DNA of 64,000 nucleotides, taken from NCBI GenBank assembly GCA_016296655.1, contig JAEDIW010000001.1:62001-126000 (forward strand), read 5' to 3'. A model generated the notes under the pieces. That model was not told the origin of the DNA, made no database searches, and saw only the letters and a list, made by a program, of their open reading frames with translations. Each line of letters opens with the position of its first letter. The first letter of the stretch is position 1. Made by a program: the position numbers and the translations under genes. Origin of the DNA: Treponema sp. (GTDB lineage Bacteria > Spirochaetota > Spirochaetia > Treponematales > Treponemataceae). Below are positions 61,841 through 64,000 of the stretch, in pieces.

Positions 61841-64000
61841 TTAAATCAACAACCTCAAAATCAGGCACTGGAATTCCAAGCATCTGTCTTACCTGCGCTA
61901 ATGTTGCAGGACCTTGCTTGCCAACAGCTTTCAGGCAGTCTTCATCAACTTTGAAATCTGAATCAGAAGCTTTAAAGAAATTTTCTATATCAAAGTGCGG
62001 CATATTCACTACTGCGTAAAAATGCTGTGCCCCCTTTCCCTTTACTTCAAAAGTTACAGGAATACATTCAACAATTATTTCATTTTTTTCATTTTCTTTA
62101 GAAATTGTGTAATTATTTTCTTCACAGCGAATAAAATCAGTTTTTAAAATATTGTAAGTATCTTCGGTTATAAGGATGTCGGTTCCACAAGGTTTATTTG
62201 AACTTTCTGTTCGGCTTGCAAGGTTTACAGCATCCCCAATGGAAGTGAATTCCATTTTTTCATTGGAACCCATAAATCCAACCGTTGCCCGACCGGAATT
62301 TATACCGCAACCAATTTTTATTTCAGGTTTGTATTTTGCAAGAAGTTCCTGTGCATGCTCTTCCGTGAACTTAAGGGCATCTTTGTTATATTTCATCAAG
62401 GCATAACGCATTGCTACTGTTGATTGAATTGCACTGAGAGCGTCTTCTTTTTTATGCTGCTCATGCTTTGCTTTCAGAATTTTCTTTTGAGGATCTTCAT
62501 CGGCAAGCTGTTCATAATCAAGATTGTCATCTCTTAATACACCCCATGCAGCCATAATTGCATCGCCTTCAAATTTGTCTACAACACCGCCAGTGAGGGA
62601 AATACAGTTTACCATTCTTGACATATAATCGTTCAAAAATTCAATTATTTCTCCAGCAGATTTTTCACCAAATCGTTTGTTGAATCCGTCAGAAATTGCC
62701 GTAAATCCCCGGATATCAGAGAAGAAAATTGTAATGTCTTTTAAATGCGGATTAAAATCTATTTCCTTGCGGACAATTGCCTTCGTAACACCGCGGTTTG
62801 TAAGGCTTGTAACAGTATTAAGTATGTCACGTTCATTTTTTGTGCTTTGGGTAAGGACACCAATTTCATCACGACGTTTTGTATTTAATTTGTCAAATAA
62901 ATCTGTGTTGAAATTTCCTCTGTTGATTTCATCTGTAACTGCTGTAAGATTTTCAAGAGGAACACTTAGAGATTTTGCAAAAATCCAGATTATAAGAACT
63001 GCAATAGAAAGTATTGCAACTGTAAGGTAAATGTTTCTTTTTGTGATGCCTCGAATAGCTGCAAGAATTACAGAAGCTTTTACCTGAGTAATTACGCGAC
63101 AGTCGCCATATTTGATTTTTTGACAGGCAGCATAAAATTCTTCTCCATTTTCGCTGATATAGCTGTGCTGAACACCTGAAGCATTTTCTTTAATTACCTG
63201 CTTTACAAAAATATTTTCAGACAAATCTGTAGCCTGCATCATCATGTTGATGTCTGGAGAAAGTAAAACTGTTCCTTTGCCATCAATAAGGAAGGATTCA
63301 TTTATTTTTCCTGTTGAAAGGTTTTCCTGCTGTTTTTCAGTTGAAAAAACTGCCAGTATAATTTCTGTTTTATCGGTTGTTCTGAGTGAAAAAACAACAG
63401 AAAGCATTGGAACTAGAAAATATGGTGAAGCATTTTCAATGCAGATAGTTCCATTTTGTGCTGAAACTGTGGCATCTTTCTGCATTTGTGCATATTGAAC
63501 AAAAAAATCTTCAGAAAGACCGTTTACAGCAAAAAAAGCTCTATTCGTGCAAATCTTATTACTTGTTAAAAAATAGATACCTGCAAGTTCCTGATTTCTT
63601 GCAAAAAAGTTGAAAGAATCTATTTCAAGTTCTTCCGAAGTTTTATTTTCAGCATTAAATAAATCATAAAAAAGCGAGACACTGGAAATTACAGATGTAA
63701 TTCGGTTTTCTATATCTGCTGCCGTGCGGCTGTTCAATGTAAAATTTGAATTTTCTGCATTTGCTTTTGTATCTGCCGTTACAAAAAAGGAAACAAGAAA
63801 TGTAATCAATCCCATTGAAAGAACAACAAGTGAAGAAATGATAGAAATCAGCTTTACGCCAATTGATGTTCGCCAAGAACCTTTGCGCTTCTTACAGTTT
63901 TCTTTAGTTTTTTTGGTTTCACTTTTCTGAGTATTTTCCAGCTGCTGTAAGGAAAGGTCTTGAGAAGTTTTTTCAATTCTTTCAAAGTTTCCATAAGAAA
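61809..64000 (-). CDS. Class III adenylate/guanylate cyclase with sensor domain (5' end outside the window)
   Basis: The frame stays open to the right edge without a start codon, so the N-terminus is missing; the ATG at 63815 lies inside the first membrane helix (LISIISSLVVLSMGLITFLV). After this helix comes a ~230-residue extracytoplasmic Cache-like sensor, a second helix (IYLTVAILSIAVLIIWIFAK), a HAMP region and the cyclase domain. The cyclase has both metal-binding acidic sites, FFSDIRGFTAIS and VVDKFEGDAIMAAWG, plus MEFTSIGDAVNLASRTE. It should make cyclic AMP (or GMP) in response to an outside signal. The cytoplasmic N-terminal part visible is Lys-rich. Confidence 0.93.
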   Translation of the reverse strand, partial: SYGNFERIEKTSQDLSLQQLENTQKSETKKTKENCKKRKGSWRTSIGVKLISIISSLVVLSMGLITFLVSFFVTADTKANAENSNFTLNSRTAADIENRITSVISSVSLFYDLFNAENKTSEELEIDSFNFFARNQELAGIYFLTSNKICTNRAFFAVNGLSEDFFVQYAQMQKDATVSAQNGTICIENASPYFLVPMLSVVFSLRTTDKTEIILAVFSTEKQQENLSTGKINESFLIDGKGTVLLSPDINMMMQATDLSENIFVKQVIKENASGVQHSYISENGEEFYAACQKIKYGDCRVITQVKASVILAAIRGITKRNIYLTVAILSIAVLIIWIFAKSLSVPLENLTAVTDEINRGNFNTDLFDKLNTKRRDEIGVLTQSTKNERDILNTVTSLTNRGVTKAIVRKEIDFNPHLKDITIFFSDIRGFTAISDGFNKRFGEKSAGEIIEFLNDYMSRMVNCISLTGGVVDKFEGDAIMAAWGVLRDDNLDYEQLADEDPQKKILKAKHEQHKKEDALSAIQSTVAMRYALMKYNKDALKFTEEHAQELLAKYKPEIKIGCGINSGRATVGFMGSNEKMEFTSIGDAVNLASRTESSNKPCGTDILITEDTYNILKTDFIRCEENNYTISKENEKNEIIVECIPVTFEVKGKGAQHFYAVVNMPHFDIENFFKASDSDFKVDEDCLKAVGKQGPATLAQVRQMLGIPVPDFEVVDLNEEENKVKAQ

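Noticed and set aside
63664..63930. Small open frames near the right edge
   Set aside because: They are other-frame shadows of the cyclase gene, whose frame is open to the end of the window.

Overview
The window is bacterial and almost certainly from a Treponema-like spirochaete. The evidence is its low GC content, the gene order rpsB-tsf-frr-uppS-cdsA-dxr-rseP (the order I remember from Treponema pallidum), many secreted or beta-barrel proteins of treponeme type, PilZ and HEAT-repeat proteins, and a cluster of class III cyclase, FecR-domain protein and coiled-coil/barrel protein. A secreted pectin methylesterase with an Ig-like domain suggests a plant-polysaccharide-using gut, rumen or oral treponeme. 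I cannot name the species.

Layout. 0-10.6 kb: 3' end of a hybrid histidine kinase, mfd, a three-gene run (secreted protein, degenerate receiver, zinc-ribbon protein), tRNA-Leu(CAG), two pseudouridine synthases, and a stand-alone AICAR transformylase. 11-20 kb: pectinesterase, then yggS, rsmA, a ComEC-like protein and a HEAT protein on the minus strand, then a PilZ protein divergent from a CPBP protease. 19.5-25.7 kb: a Gld-type ABC exporter (ATPase, fused permease/GldG, DUF4340-like), rnz and metQ. 26-31 kb: secreted or barrel proteins and hypotheticals of an accessory look. 31.2-38 kb: the most unusual part (below). 38-43.4 kb: tRNA-Gly(TCC), barrel protein, rnc, acpP, rpmF, coaD, a lipoprotein, a HEAT protein, tRNA-Arg(CCG). 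43.4-52.2 kb: maf, then the rpsB-to-rseP operon ending in a beta-propeller protein. 52.3-64 kb: glgA, manC, ruvC, yebC, then the coiled-coil/barrel, FecR/Fn3 and cyclase genes; the cyclase runs off the right edge.

The 31.4-38 kb region looks like a gene-cassette array. Minus-strand units (RelBE-like, GxxExxY, antitoxin-PIN, antitoxin-MazF, MmeI-like restriction-modification enzyme) are each followed at the 3' end by a co-oriented palindromic element, here called element C. Each copy carries GTTAGGC or GTTAGAT facing a TAAC partner, which resembles integron attC core sites. One copy lies in frame inside the MmeI-like gene. A second copy of that gene's last ~150 bp plus its element follows the PIN operon. 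Two antitoxins share a nearly identical promoter/leader and N-terminus but serve unrelated toxins. No integrase is visible, so an integrase-less attC cluster and a self-spreading palindromic element (like Rickettsia palindromic elements or MITEs) both remain possible.

Three further intergenic repeat families occur: A (about 110-140 bp, five places), B (a two-hairpin unit with compensatory changes, three loci) and D (after two plus-strand genes).
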